DNA from: Chara braunii
Taxonomy: Eukaryota > Streptophyta > Charophyceae > Charales > Characeae
DNA length: 55,655 nucleotides
Direction of reading: 5' to 3'
Assembly (NCBI GenBank): GCA_003427395.1
Contig: BFEA01000114.1
Location: 2,591,154-2,646,808, forward strand
Shown here: piece after piece, positions 22,281 to 34,316 of the stretch
How the letters are laid out: each line of letters begins with the position of its first letter
Numbering within the stretch: the first letter of the stretch is position 1
Program-made: the position numbers and the translations under genes
Notes under the pieces: generated by a model
What the model was told of the DNA's origin: nothing
The model's database searches: none
What the model saw: the letters and a program-made list of their open reading frames with translations, nothing else

Positions 22281-23853
22281 GGGTTAATTCAGTCATCTTG
22301 TACTTTTTTTTCAGCTCATGGCACTGTACCTGCTCCATGAATTTTGAATTGCTATGGGGTTTTACGTCATGGAGGCTCGAGTCTCATACTTCCTACCCCG
22401 AGTAGGTCAAGTAGGGAAGACAAGTCGGGCTATTGGTTTGTAACTGGAAGGGGATCAAGCCAATAGACTTGTGAGAGGTGTCGCAATGTATAACCACTAT
22501 GTCGTCTATAATCTTCAGCCACGGGTGTGTGCCATTGGCCACAATATTTTGCCGCAGTGTAGTCTTTGATCATGCGGCTTGTTTTCAACCAACCGTTCGG
22601 TTGTGACATATGGACATGTCGTACATAACCAAGTTGCTACGCACCTCACCTTTGATCCAAGCCCGTTATCCATCAATGTTTCCACTATATCCTGACGTGT
22701 TCCTAAAAGTCAGTTGATGTGGACAAACATCTCAAAACCTTTCGAGCGTTACATAAGTAGGCTTCTATCCATTATCGAAGTGATCAATTAACTCCAAGAG
22801 AACAAACTGCTCACAATTGTTGGGGTCGTTCGGTACCACAATATTATTAGTGCACATACTCACACGTTGGAAAAGATGCTCGACAGTCGTCAAAACTATA
22901 GTCCAAGGCGCCTAAAGTGGCACTTTAGTTGCCTCACAAACTTTGTAGTCTTCGATAATGAATCTAACATTGTCCATGATATTAAACCAGTAACAATTAT
23001 TTCTTTGGACAGCAACCTCCGTAATTTTGATAACGAAACAAATACTTTGTGAGCCGCCCTTACCTAGTTACACCGTTGAAAGGGCTGGGACACCCCATCC
23101 AATATCGAGATATGTTCTTTCTCTTTTCTAGATGTCCATCAACCCATCTACAATCTCCAGAGTGTTTATTAGTGCGCCGTTTCTAATCCTCAGAGAACTT
23201 CTCTAGGGGCCCTCCTACCAGTTTAACCAATAACACTGAATCCGTCTAGACCTCAAATAGTCAAAATTTCTTGACATAACCCTTTTGTTGTCTAACTGCT
23301 AAACTCAAAATTTCTTGACATAACCCTTTTGTTGTCTAGCTGCTAACGAGAGCTCGTAGACTAACATAAGATACAAATTCATCATTTATCACGACTTCGG
23401 TATTGAGTGCAGGCTCTGTGAATCTCCATACATGTGGTGCAAATAACTCAGTCGACAAACCTTGCCTCCAACAGGTGAGCATCTACCTGTAAAACTCATG
23501 AAGTGCACTCACATGAGAAATAACAATGTTCAGGTAGAGACAAAGAGGCCGAAGAAGGAGAACGGGAGAGGGCGAGATGAGGGCGTTTCATTGGGGTCAC
23601 AATTGGATGCTATTGTATTATTGGGCTTGGCCCCTTACGGAAGCACTCTCACCTTGTCGTAGGTAGGTCCAAATGGAGGTTCTAGATCTTGCTACGAAAT
23701 CACCTCCTTACGCAAGACTCTAATGGGCCACTGCAACCATGTCAAGCCGTTCACATTTCCATGCTCCTCCGTCTTATGATGTCGAATATCGAAGTCCTAG
23801 CTCTAGAGTTTGACAGTCCACGTCCAATTACACCTTCCTAGTATGTTAACTTT
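22281..23853. other. Unassigned sequence with a 44-bp duplication
   Basis: No gene is recognised. TCAAAATTTCTTGACATAAC at 23261 recurs at 23305, each followed by CCTTTTGTTGTCTARCTGCT, giving a 44-bp two-copy tandem repeat. Confidence 0.5.
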
Positions 23854-24262
23854 TTAATTGCAAGGAAGAGCTCGTGGTCCATAATTAGGACGACCTTTAT
23901 TCCATATAAGTATTGGCTGAACTATTTGATCCTCAGTACATCGCATAACACTCTTCGCATGGAGTGACATAATTCCTTCTCTCTCCCGGGAATGTCTTGG
24001 ATACATGAGGATGATGTGCTGCTTCCGATCTAATAGTCCATCTTGGCCAAAGTGATCGAGATTGCCTTCGACTGCGAATTCGTGACGACAAATGGTCATT
24101 CCGGGTCCAACTTCACCAATATATGAATTATAACCAAGGTCTGTTTCAGTGCCTGTTATAACCAAACTTTCATCTGCAAATTTACAACGACATATGGTCA
24201 TTTTGGGTCCAACCGCACCAATATTTGGGTCGTAACCAAGACCTATTTCAGTGTTTGTAATT
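23854..24262 (-). pseudogene. Decayed gypsy pol part with 34-residue repeat
   Basis: On the minus strand, downstream of the RT palm, two 102-bp units (24073-24174 and 24175-24276) encode similar 34-residue repeats ending in VGPGMTICR or VGPKMTICR. A possible RNase H trace follows (SREREGIMSLHA, then VMRCTEDQIVQ), judged weakly from a Glu and a Cys-Thr-Glu pattern. The element is heavily mutated. Confidence 0.4.
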
Positions 24263-24263
24263 A

Positions 24264-24587
24264 CTAGGCTTTCTTCATAAGGTTGGTTACAGGACGAACG
24301 TTCTCAACAAAATTATGGATGATTTTCAATGGTAGTAGAAGGCTAGCTCGAGAAAGTCTCAAACCTTTTTCAAAGAGGTTGGAATGACCAAAATCTTGTG
24401 CAGGTCCAACTTTTGTGACTATGTAATCGACTAACAAGATTTCAATGGAAAAAAAAGTCGCTCTTTCTAATGCAATTCTAAGTTCTGTCTTTTGGAGCGT
24501 ACATTTTCCATTCAATATGTCGAGTGTGCCCATGATACGAGTACACCAAATGTCATTCATGTATACAATAATGCAAAAGTTAATCAT
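24264..24587 (-). pseudogene. Gypsy RT palm and thumb, YMND
   Basis: The frame reads FCIIVYMNDIW, where Ty3 RT has YLDD or YMDD, then a thumb region (KTELRIALERATFF, DYIVTKVG) and IIHNFVENVRPVTNLMKK, which matches the FI-x-NF-x-x-x-x-RPLT-LL-K motif after the thumb. The first catalytic Asp is Asn. DNA similarity with 34.4-34.9 kb shows that the two are members of one family. Confidence 0.65.
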
Positions 24588-24675
24588 TCATTGTGCCCCA
24601 CATCTTCTTCATAAAATGTTGAAAGGTCACGTTCATTAATCGATGACAGAGTATTATAAATACCCATCGGACACC

Positions 24676-25290
24676 TCACCCACTACTACGTGCCCTCAAA
24701 CAACACAAACACGGTTTTCCTAACGCACAGAAATATGATGGACCCCATGACGAATAACTTGCCGAACAATCGCCGATTGCATTGAACCGATCATAAATCC
24801 GTGGTACAAAATAAACATTTTTTATTGTAATACATTCTTGATTCAAGATATCTATATCAAACTGACCATTTTGAGCATCATCCTTCCCGTCATCAAAGGT
24901 AATCATACTAATAAAGCTTTTATTCCTCAATGCCCTTATCCCTGAGGGCTTCCTCTAAGTTCCTCAAAGATAGTCGGAAGGGTCTTTGTAAGGCTTTCCT
25001 CCACGTTGGCGAGAATCATCACCCAAGTATGAAAAGCAATCGAAGCAATTGAAGAAATACATTGTGGAAAATCCAAAACCAACACATCACCCTGTGCATG
25101 CACCTTCACTACTCTAAAATCGACATTACGCACCCTACCAACTGCATGGATCTTCCCTCCATCGGTCCTGAGGTAGCTATCACCTTCGAGGAGGGTAAGA
25201 TAATGACCATCCTCCCAACTTTGGTGATTAACCTTGACAACATAGTGTTCATGAAAGATCCATTATCGATCACTGCACTTTAGACTATTC
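24676..25290 (-). pseudogene. Gypsy protease trace and RT fingers
   Basis: Minus-strand reading gives AVIDNGSFMNTMLSRL (retropepsin-like D-N-G-S in place of D-T/S-G-A/S) near 25230-25280. After frame changes come VLDFPQCIS and, nearer 24780-24830, CITIKNVYFVPRIYDRFNA, the counterpart of the RT finger motif ITIKNAYPLPRIDDL. The order protease, RT fingers, RT palm on one strand supports one decayed pol gene from about 25290 to 23854. Confidence 0.55.
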
Positions 25291-26040
25291 CCCTGACTTC
25301 CACGTTGCGCTCAACGCTCTTGCAATTGATGGATTTCACCTCTATCTTTTCAAAGCATTTCCCAAGTTTGTTGTAACGGCCCAATGCAAGACTTGAGCAA
25401 ATGAAATTATTGGGCAAACTTGGTTATTTCACATTTCATTCGACAACATCACCAATACCAGCACAATCATGCAACTAGCTCCATATCGACATGCCAACCA
25501 TGTTCAATAACCTGACAATATCCTAAGCAAAGAGTATGGATAAAGCACGAGGCCATGTATAGACAATCACACAAGAAGGGCATCACTTATGGACCCATGC
25601 TTACACAATATCAGATACAATCAAGCTCAAAAGAAAAGGGGAAGCGATCACCCTGCTCTCTCAACATTGAAATCTCAATGAATCCACAATCCCAACCTCA
25701 TTGCCTAAGAGTCCCTCGTCATGCGCACAGTTTTGTAACCAATGATTATCACCTCATTTGACCCAACCAGATCGTCGAATCAGTCGAGACCTATAACTCG
25801 TCATAGTGAACACGAAAAAATGTCGCGTGGCTCGTGTCAGCACTCCGGGACTTTGTGATTTGCGAATACATACCTTCATTTAGTAGGCAAATCGATCCAC
25901 TAAACAAGCTAAGCTTTGTGCAAAACGCTAGAGAGAGAATCGTGAAAGTATTGGAGCTACAAAGTTTGATAGGCAGGAAGAAGCGCATGTTGAGTTGATA
26001 CCCACCTGTTTGCAGGCTCCTCGTGTCTAAGTTGGCAGAC
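25291..26040. other. Unassigned sequence
   Basis: No family motif seen on either strand. It lies between two gypsy remnants that face apart (minus to the left, plus to the right). Confidence 0.45.
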
Positions 26041-26056
26041 AATAGGGAGACGAAGG

Positions 26057-26635
26057 TAGAAAATATATTGAATGGGTGAGGGCATACATCCAGTTAGAGG
26101 GGGAAAAGAGTGTGGAGAGGGTGTTGCATTGCGTAACTCTCGCAGTGGTGGACAACCTACCTTTTGACTTGCAGTGAGGCACAGATTAGGGAGAGGCAGC
26201 GAAGACGGATCTCAAATTGGGCGAAGGAAGTAAGAAAAGATCAGGCTTTTTCATGAGCCTGACATCCAATCCGTCCTTTCCCTTTGTTGCATAAGTGCAC
26301 CAGCGTTTGTCTGACACATAATGAAGGAGAAGGTTGCCGACCAAGTGTTTCTAGCATATGTTAAATTGATGAGTGATGGCAAGGTAGAGGAAGAAGAGGA
26401 ACCGCTTCAAACCAGTTTGTTGTTGAAGGAAATCGCGGACGTAGGAGAAACCCCAAGTGGTGTGGTAGAGAGGAAAATTAAGCACCAAATTGAGATTGAG
26501 CTCGGGAGCAAGATTTTGAAAAGATCGATTTATCGGATGTCTCCCCGCAAGTCATAATAGTTTAGGAAACGACTGGACGATCTAGTAGAAAAAGAAAGGG
26601 ATCAAGCCTGGCTCATCGCCCTACAGTCCACCGAT
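26057..26635 (+). pseudogene. Gypsy gag-like fragment and pol N-terminal linker
   Basis: The frame from 26057 reads YIEWVRAYIQLEGEKSVERV and ends VVDNLPFDLQ then stop, like a Gag capsid fragment. After a gap, a frame at 26321-26557 has an acidic stretch then KEIADVGETPSGVVERKIKH and KRSIYRMSPRKS, matching the linker before Ty3 RT (D-P-x-G-x-P-x-R-x-x-x-H, then YRMSP). Protease is missing between them. Same strand and order as the RT that follows. Confidence 0.5.
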
Positions 26636-26636
26636 C

Positions 26637-27350
26637 TTGTTCAACCCCAAGAAGGAAGGTGAGTTGCCAATATGTATTGACTACCGCAGACTGAACACCA
26701 TAACCGTGAAGAATGATGAACCACTCAAGTGTATAAACGATCTATTGGATAGATTGAAGGTCTACAAGTACTTCTCGAAGATAGACTTGAAGTCGGGGAA
26801 CCGCAAGATTGAGGTACAACCCGAAGATCAACACAAAACGGCTTTCCGGACGAGGTACAAACATTATGAGTTTGAACTTTGAAGTTATGTCGTTTGCACT
26901 GACCAATGCCCCTGCTACATTTCAGAGATGTATGAATGACCTGTTTTGAGACTTGTTGGATCGATTTGTGGTGATATTCTTGCTATTCTGATTTTCTGTA
27001 ATACTCTCGAAGAGCATATGAAACATTTGGAATGAGTACTAAGTAAATTGAGGGAAGCAAAGTTCGGACTGACTCTAAAGAAGCGTGAATGGGCCAAGCG
27101 CCAAGTTTTGTATCTAGGGCACATGGTTAATGAAAACAAAGTGGAATTGGATGATGCAAAAATAGCGGTAAGTCGGGACAGGTCGAGATTGCGCATATTG
27201 GTTGAACTCCAGTCGTTTTTAGGACTGACCAACTACTATCGGACATTTGTGAGAAACTTTACCACTATTGATGCCCCCTTACATAGGTTGATTAAGAAAG
27301 TAGCAGTTTGGTTATGGGACAAAACTGCACTTCCGCATTTCAAAAATTGA
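26637..27350 (+). pseudogene. Gypsy RT, catalytic box deleted
   Basis: RT motifs in order: NPKKEGELPICIDYRRLNTI, FSKIDLKSGNRKIEV, TRYKHYEFE, then after a frame change SFALTNAPATFQRCMNDL. At the place of YXDD the text VVIF-L is followed directly by the ILIF-C-NTLEEHMKHLE counterpart in another frame. Compared with the expected codons, four bases are missing and both aspartates are gone. The thumb (AKFGLTLKKREWAKRQVLYL, GHMVNENKVEL) and SFLGLTNYYRTFVRNF follow. Confidence 0.8.
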
Positions 27351-27970
27351 AAAAGTTCATAATTAAATAGCATGTCCTAAAAATAGTTGACTCCTCATTG
27401 CCATTTCTTGTAACGACAAATGCAAGTTACAATGGCAGACAAGCGGTTCAACAACAAAACGATATGAACGGTTACTAGCTTGCAAAATTCATGTCTAGAC
27501 GGTTACCAAGTGAGAAAGTAGCAATGTCAACGTACATTAAAAATTGTTTGAGTTGAGATGGGGTCTAGACTACTGGTGACACTACCCGCTAGGAAGGCAC
27601 TTTAAAGTTTATTTGGATCATGAGACCTTGCGCTGGTTCAAGACGGGAGCACAAATGTCCACTAATCTCGCTAGGTGGACGTCCAAAACCGATGACTTCG
27701 ACTTTGAGTCAAAGTCGATGAAATCGAAATATAACATAGTCGCTACTGCACTGTCTAGGAAAACGGATGCCTTTGTTGTTATAGTCACCTACCACGATGC
27801 AAAAAAGGAGCTGCAACAAAAGATAAAGGCTGCGTATCCTGCCCATCCCTACCTCTGCGAGATTATAACTAAGGTAGCGAATGTTCCCCATAAAGTCCCA
27901 TAATATAAAATGACGGATGGTTCACTATTTCAGAAATATGATAAGGATGAGAAACTAAACATTTTCTATC
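27351..27970 (+). pseudogene. Gypsy RNase H remnant
   Basis: A frame at 27613-27903 reads LDHETLRWFKTG, LARWTSKTDDFDFE and NIVATALSRK. These correspond to the TDH-x-x-L, RW-x-x-x-L-x-x-FDF and N-x-V-A-D-A-L-SR motifs of the RNase H C-terminal half; in the last the Asp is Thr. The first half is shortened (WDKTALPHFKN). Similarity fades about 27970, before any integrase, so the element is 3' truncated. Confidence 0.7.
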
Positions 27971-28777
27971 ATGAAACTATAATATCGATTTTTATATTGG
28001 AAATATATTTTTTTCATAGTTAGAAAATTTAGCGACATTATTGCCCTTATAAGTTTTGTTTACGTATCTGGAGAATAAATCTCTTCATAAGTAAATAATA
28101 ATATATCTTATTCACATGAATCAATTTCGATTGCTTTATATTTCCTATGTTCAGTATATGGTTATTATTAATGTGAATCAAATGATGAAGGGCTCCGTAG
28201 TCTGATTCTGGGTGAGTGTCACGACGCGGAAGGACACTTTAGGTGGAGAAAACATGTATGCTGACTTACTACGATCGTATTTGTGGATGAGAATGAACTC
28301 CGAATGAGTTGCACAAGGGTTAGAGACTTAGGAGCCCAATTGACTACTTGAATTCTTATCACATTCAAAGATTACTACCAAGCACTAGGGAATTTGCATT
28401 GCACAACGAAAAAGACCTGCAAGAAGTAGTAAAAAACATATAAAAAGCTCAACACCAGACGACAAAACAGGCAAACAAAACATTCCAAGCCATTTAAGTT
28501 TTGCTTTTGGGGATTTCGTCTTAGGCAAAATCCAAAGAATTTCTGCCAGAGGAAGGAATTCATCAGAAACTGTTAACTGCTTATTAAAGGTCATGGGAGA
28601 TTATGGATCTGATATGAGATTCAGACGGTTTATATCCTATGTAGCCCATATTCCACTACACATGCATGCTTACCCCATATATTATGCTACTAAGTTACTA
28701 TTGTGTGTCAACAGCAATGCATTTCCCTCGCATCGATCGGTGATACCACCTGATATGGATGGAAGGTAGGCCATAGA
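27971..28777. other. AT-rich sequence
   Basis: No coding motif. TGTCACGACGCGGAAGGAC at about 28217 could be an LTR start, but no matching partner or polypurine tract supports it. Confidence 0.45.
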
Positions 28778-28785
28778 TCATATCG
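28778..28785. repeat. Target-site duplication, left
   Basis: TCATATCG, repeated at 29190-29197 on the other side of the MITE. Confidence 0.85.
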
Positions 28786-29189
28786 CACTAGCGGTTAATG
28801 GAAGGCCAAAAATTCGGGGTTTTTCGCCGCGTCGCTACAAGCAATGTTGTCGAAACTTTTGCGTACAAACTATGCAGGGTCATAATACAAACATAAAAAA
28901 AACAATCAGGCAAAAAAAAAACGAAAAAAATAAACTCAAGAGTACTATAAATCCCTATTCAGAGTGGCTTTCAGAGTTTCCCAAAGTTTTTTTCGAGTCT
29001 GCTGGTTTTGCTAAGTTTTTTGTTACTGCTTGAAATACGGTGAAACTGAATATAGATATACCCTAAGCACATATATAACAGGCAAAAAGAAAAACTGAAA
29101 AAAAAGTAAAAATTCAGGAAACTGTGACAGTTTCGGTGAAAAATTTGCCAAAATTCACCGAATTTTGGGCCTTCCATTAACCGCCCCTC
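28786..29189. mobile_element. hAT-like MITE, 404 bp
   Basis: Terminal inverted repeats of about 28 bp: GCGGTTAATGGAAGGCC at the left (from 28791) matches the reverse complement at the right end, continuing as MAAAATTCGG. The outermost five bases (CACTA and GAGGG) are weakly matched. An 8-bp perfect duplication flanks the element, the size produced by hAT transposases. The interior is A-rich and encodes no transposase, so it is non-autonomous. Confidence 0.8.
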
Positions 29190-29197
29190 TCATATCG
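29190..29197. repeat. Target-site duplication, right
   Basis: TCATATCG, identical to 28778-28785. Confidence 0.85.
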
Positions 29198-31770
29198 TTG
29201 ATAAGAACATGTAAAGTCTAGTAGGAGGGGAGGGCTGAAACAACAATACAAGGTCCAATTCCAATACAATGAACCAGAGGATAACCGATGGTACATGAAG
29301 AATGAGTTAAAGGAGATCGCCCCTAACATTGTGTTGTACTATGTAAGAGGCAAGAAGGGAGTCGACATTGCACACAGAAAGGTTGGATCTGTTTGAAAGG
29401 ACCTCAAAACTAGGTTGGCGGGAGAAAGGATTTCATGTTGTAGTCAATGTCCCCATCCCCAGTCCTAGGGTCCTAGTTGATCCCAATCCCGCAATCTGGT
29501 AGGCCTAGCCGCCGAAACACAATTTGAGAGTCTGTGGGTCCAGCATAGTCCAGTAGGTCAAGCGTCAGGTCGTAAGAAGCCATAGGCACGGTACCCGACA
29601 AAGGAAGCCCGGAGTCCCAAAGTCCAATTTTGCAGCAGCACCCTTGGGAAGTCTGGTAAATTCCGAAACTGGTAAAACGCAACTGACAGGCTAAGAAGAC
29701 TGATACCACTCCGAAGGCGACCGAAACATCAAATTGACGAAGAAGAAGGGTGAATGGCGTCATAGCTAGGGCTATCTGGGAGGAAGACGACGACCATAGT
29801 TGTAGTACAGGAGCATATATACTTGCGGGTGCATTCAGAGAGAGTGTATGAGCGGTCCAAGGATTGAGAGGCGAGCAAACAAAAAAGAGAGGCAAAAGTG
29901 ACGAGAGAGTCACCTTCCCTCTCTCCTTGTCATCACCCACGTCCACTCTTGGTGCAGGCAGTCCGCCGCCTAAAACCCACCGTCTACTAGAGTCGTCACC
30001 CCACTTGGTCCGACTGCGCACTCCAGATTCGCCCGTGTCCCGCAGCCCGTTGCGGCTACAAGTCAACCCCGCATAGTCACTACGAGCTCGTTGGATCACC
30101 CAACTCTACAACTCACCTTAGCACCCGCGCGCCCGTTAGTCGATCCTCTCGACCATGCTAACTTTCAAAGTTTAGATTAGAGAGAGATGATATCATGCTT
30201 GCCATATTTATAGCAAAGATTGCCTGCGCAAGATGACCGGGGTTAGAGATGGGAAGAGAGGAAGGGAGAAGGAAGTCCCTACCATCAGCATGTCTGAACT
30301 GCTGCGTAGGGGACTAAGCCACTCTCCACACATCGATCCCGACATGCATTGTTTTGGAACTTTTTGCAAATAAGTGGAGAGGGAGACAGGGAAAAGCATG
30401 AACGCCAAAAGATTAGCGGGGAAGGATTACAACTACACACGGGGCAAACCAAGAAGATTGACAGTTGAGATTAGACTTGGACCGCAGCGGAAAGAGAGCG
30501 CAGCAGGATGCACACGAGCATGAAGCAGCATTCAGTTACAGCCACGCTTCATAAAAACAGTGCAGCGAGCCCGAATTCCTACACTAATTTAAGTCCTAAC
30601 TCCATCCAAAAATCTCGTTTGCACGCGGAGACCGTCGTATATTTTGAAAATTCAAAAATCCCTCCCGCGCGGCAATCACACCAAAATTCCTAACGACGTG
30701 TATACAAAATTCAAGAGTTGAAAACGAAGAAAGGAAAAGTCAATGTCAACATTTTCTTCATGCGCTTGCTAAGGCGTAACCTAGCTGCCAACAATTAGAA
30801 AGAGAAAATGGGGAGGGGAGAAAGGAAATGCACCTTCGTCCCGGTTGGCCACACATACTTGGAAAATTCAATCAGAAAGGAAATACAAGGGGCATACATG
30901 CATTTAGCCCCCATAGCCATAAATGGGCCTCATTCAGGCCTGACTCTGTTTGTGCAGAAAATCCCGCGCATCAAAAAAACGATTGTCATATATATGACAC
31001 CTAGGGGGTTCCAATCTTATGTAAGCTCTTGCTTGCATCTGGCCATGTCATCAAGGAAGAAAGTGGATGAGGAGGGAGAGAAACATCCCTAGCGACCATG
31101 CGGACCGAGGAATCATCCCCACCTTCTTCAACGAGTGCCACATGCTTCGATCTAGCTTGTCTTCTAGGTGACACCATCATGGTCCAACTTTGATCTGCAC
31201 CATCTTTACACTCCCACATCCCTTCGTTCCATTTGTTACCATCGCTGCCCCAATCACACACCTCCGTTGCTTCGTCACCCTAATTGCCCTCTCCTTACTA
31301 GTTCCAGTGGGTATCGCACTCTCGTAATTGTCGGGGGTGAATTAGGATGAGCGGGGGGAAGAGGGGGAAGAACCTGCAACAATCGCTCTACCCACATAAT
31401 AGATCTAAATCGAACGATGCGGCGTATGCAGTGGGAGAGATGGTTGCGGTGAGGGAGGGAGGAAACATAGTCGGGGTAGAGGGTAGAAAGGATGCGCAAG
31501 TTGGCAACTCGGAATTCCTCTTGGTTATCACATGTGGGGAAAGTCCCCGTAATCATGCAAAATACTTCAACATTGTGATAATGTCGCCATGTAGTGCTGA
31601 AAATGAGGATATGGAGACTGAAGCTGGTGACGGGGGCGCGGGCAGTTGAGTGGGGGAAAACAATGCAGATAAGGCGGATGGCGTAGAGCTGGTAGAAGTG
31701 GGAGGAAGGAAAAGGATGCCAGGTGGCAATGAAATGAGGGTGAGCGACGATCTGACGAAGGGTCAGGAAA
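29198..31770. other. Unassigned sequence with chance ORFs
   Basis: A minus-strand frame of 208 codons (29473-30099) and other frames exist. None has a recognisable domain or a protein-like composition that I would defend. No repeats or RNA genes are seen. Confidence 0.4.
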
Positions 31771-32700
31771 TCAAGGGGACAACGAGATATAAATTGGGGA
31801 CGAAGAGCCTTCGTCCCTAGCTCGATATGTGCGATTGCGCCGTGGGTGAAAAGTGAGGGAGAGGGGCTCCTTCCGATGGGAACATTCTTCTCCTCTGCTT
31901 CCACCATCTGTATTCTTCGTAGGATCGTCCGGGACAGGCAGTGGCTCCGAAAATCTTGCTTCTGGGCCAACCAACACCCGCTCGTCCTCCTCCACTACCT
32001 GCTGATCTTTCTCCTCCTACGACTCACTCTCTCCACCCTAATCTCCTTCGAAGTGCTCGCTATAATCTGGATTGCTCGAACAGGCTTCACCCTCGTCTTC
32101 GTCCTCGCTCTCGCTCGTGCTTGCAGCTAATCCGCAGACTGTGTCTCCAAAGTCCAGATCGATCACCTCTGGCTCAAGGTACTTTGCCCTGGGTGGATAA
32201 TACTTGTTGAGAGTCCTGCCCTCAGAGCAATGCCACCAAAGTAGTAGCGGCGTCAAGGTGCACCCGAGAATGATATGCGCCTGGTTATGGTCGTTGTGCG
32301 AGATGTTGTTGAGAGGAAGATCGTCGAGGAGTTGCGCAATAAACACAAGCAGCTCCTCTGCGATTGGCTCAAGCTGCTTGTGTTTGACCAACCCCTATCG
32401 AATGCCCATAAAGTCCCCCACAGTATCCGCCTTCCACGCCTGGATCAGCAGCAGTTCGACGCCATCGTCTTTTGTCTCTTCTTGATTCTTTTTTGTACTA
32501 GGCTCAAACCATGTGAACATGATCCCCACGATATATAAATTGAGTGCCAGGTACATATCCAACCACTCCTTCCACCTCCACGTGTCCAGTACGGGCACCG
32601 ACTTCGACTCAATCCGGAACAAGAGATGCGGATCGGTGGCAGATTGCCAAACGATCGGTAGATCCGAAGGCAGGCAAAAGGCAAAGAGTCAATGCTGGTT
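31771..32700 (-). pseudogene. Decayed ORF with acidic tail, family unknown
   Basis: One minus-strand frame can be followed from about 32700 to 31771 through a few stops (after GDFMGIR, after HFEGD and once more). It encodes VPVLDTWRWKEWLDMYLALN, LYIVGIMFTWFEP, a Lys/Glu-rich bridge, ELLVFIAQLLDDLPLNNIS, LWWHCSEGRTLNKYYPP, then STSESEDEDEGE and a Pro-rich end. The long in-frame conservation of sensible protein text across stops suggests a real gene that died. It lies downstream of a minus-strand gypsy element, but no integrase or RT motif is in it. I do not recognise it. Confidence 0.5.
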
Positions 32701-33695
32701 TATTGAGGACCACTGAAGGGAACGCACTTCGGCAACAACCGCCTCGACTCAGACTCATTCGTTCTGATTTAGTGGGAGTCGATGCTATCGGACCCTACAA
32801 CCCGATCCAAAGGTTGGACGAGCCTCTGCCATCTACACATCTTAGCGCAAAAGATCCTAGATGACTAACTCCTGGTGCAGCGGTAATATCCCCGCTAAAC
32901 AACACGATCATCATTACATCACTAACTCCTGGTGGGGAGAGCCGCAAGAAGACGATGCCTCGACCAACACTCGCGTGAGATTACGACTTCTCACGATCCG
33001 AAACTTCGACGCTCCAAACAAGCACCTGGTGTTGAAGAATTGCGCAAATCGTGCAGATCGGGGCTGGACCTTGGATGATGCACTTGCCAGATAGAATACA
33101 AATGCCCCCTAGGTGTTAACAAGTGCGTGCTGATCACCTACTCCACGGGAAAATTTATGGCGATGGCGGGGAAGGGGATGATGAAATTTCTGGAGAGAGA
33201 GGGGAAAGAGAATCAGGGTGCTCGTCACTCCAATCAGGAGATAGAACACGCGTCTAATGATGGGCATGGATGTTCAACTGCCCAACACTTTCGGAGAGAG
33301 ACGCACAGTGTTCACGTTGTTGGGGCCAAGCTCAATGGAGCGGAATCGGCCAAAGAATCGTGGGGTCAACGTACCCTGGCGAGCACATTTTCTCACCTGC
33401 ACAACGTCCCCCAATTTATACTAGACCCAAGGCCCAGCGTTCCCGTTCGGGCCCTATACCTTTGGACCTGTCGGCCCTGGGCAACTCGTTCATTCTCTGT
33501 CTTTTCCGGGCTAACCGTGGGACAACTTCTTCCACCAACTCCAAGTGCCAGTTGGCCTTGTTCTTAATCGTGGCCCTCGTTATACCAGTGTCGTTTCGTT
33601 GTGTAGGCTCGACAAAGTGGCGCAGGGTAGGTTGTTGGTCCGTAGTTGGAATGAGGATAGGCCTGTGGATTCATGGCGTGTTCCTCGATGTATGG
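32701..33695. other. Unassigned sequence
   Basis: Open frames of about 145 codons on the plus strand (33127-33701) overlap each other in two frames and show no domain. Nothing else recognised. Confidence 0.4.
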
Positions 33696-34316
33696 CTATG
33701 ATCTAATCCACGATCTCCGGCCAGGGTTAAGGAGAGAGAGGGGACTCATCATTGCCTTCCCAGGAGCTGCCATGCTGCCACATGTCACTCCTTCCTTCGT
33801 GCGCCAAGGGAGAATCTTCACTCCTCCATAGGCGAGCCCCTTGGGAGGATCGAGGTCCTTCCACGGAATGACTTCCTCACCTTTGGGCACCTTGCCCGAC
33901 CGATGTCGCCTTGTCAACCCGTCCACGTTGTCGTGCCTCTCCGTCTTTCAATGGAGAATATTGAATTCGTATTCTTGCAACCTCAATGCCCAACGTCCAA
34001 TCATGTTTGTGTAATTCATAACCTTCTTAAGAGCCAATAGGGGCGTATGATCCGTGATTAAAACGAACTTTTGCTTGTACAAATAGAGATAGATGTGTTG
34101 AATTCCCCATTCCACTGCGTAGCACTCGCCTTGAGGCGAGTAGTTGTTCCGACGCTCGTTTGGCAATATCCTGGATAAATACTCGATGACCTGCTCCTTG
34201 TAGTCCGTCCCCGCTGAGCTAGTATAACACATATGGCCTCCGACTGCCAGCCGATGATAAGCATGTACTGTTTCTTCGGGTACGGCCAGATCGAATTGGG
34301 GCCGAGACCAGGACAC
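33696..34316 (-). pseudogene. Gypsy RNase H and downstream linker
   Basis: RNase H motifs on the minus strand: MLIIGWQSEAI (the usual TDWS with Asp replaced by Gly, in a second frame), SPQGECYAVEWGI (Glu), VLITDHTPLLALK (Asp), MIGRWALRLQEYEFNILH, then, after a stop, NVDGLTRRHR (final Asp). The text ends near 33696 without integrase. It continues the RT at higher coordinates. Confidence 0.75.

Noticed and set aside
29695-29720. Second primer-binding site (TGGTATCAG on the minus strand)
   Set aside because: Only nine bases match, and no LTR edge lies beside it.
29473-30099. 208-codon open frame on the minus strand
   Set aside because: No recognisable motif, mixed low-information composition and no neighbour support.
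31005-31025. Extra copy of the CCAATCTTAT core
   Set aside because: Only the first ten bases match and no arms pair.
31275-31970. 231-codon open frame on the minus strand
   Set aside because: It overlaps the decayed acidic-tail ORF in another frame, is rich in Pro/Ser/His/Arg without a domain, and looks like a by-product.
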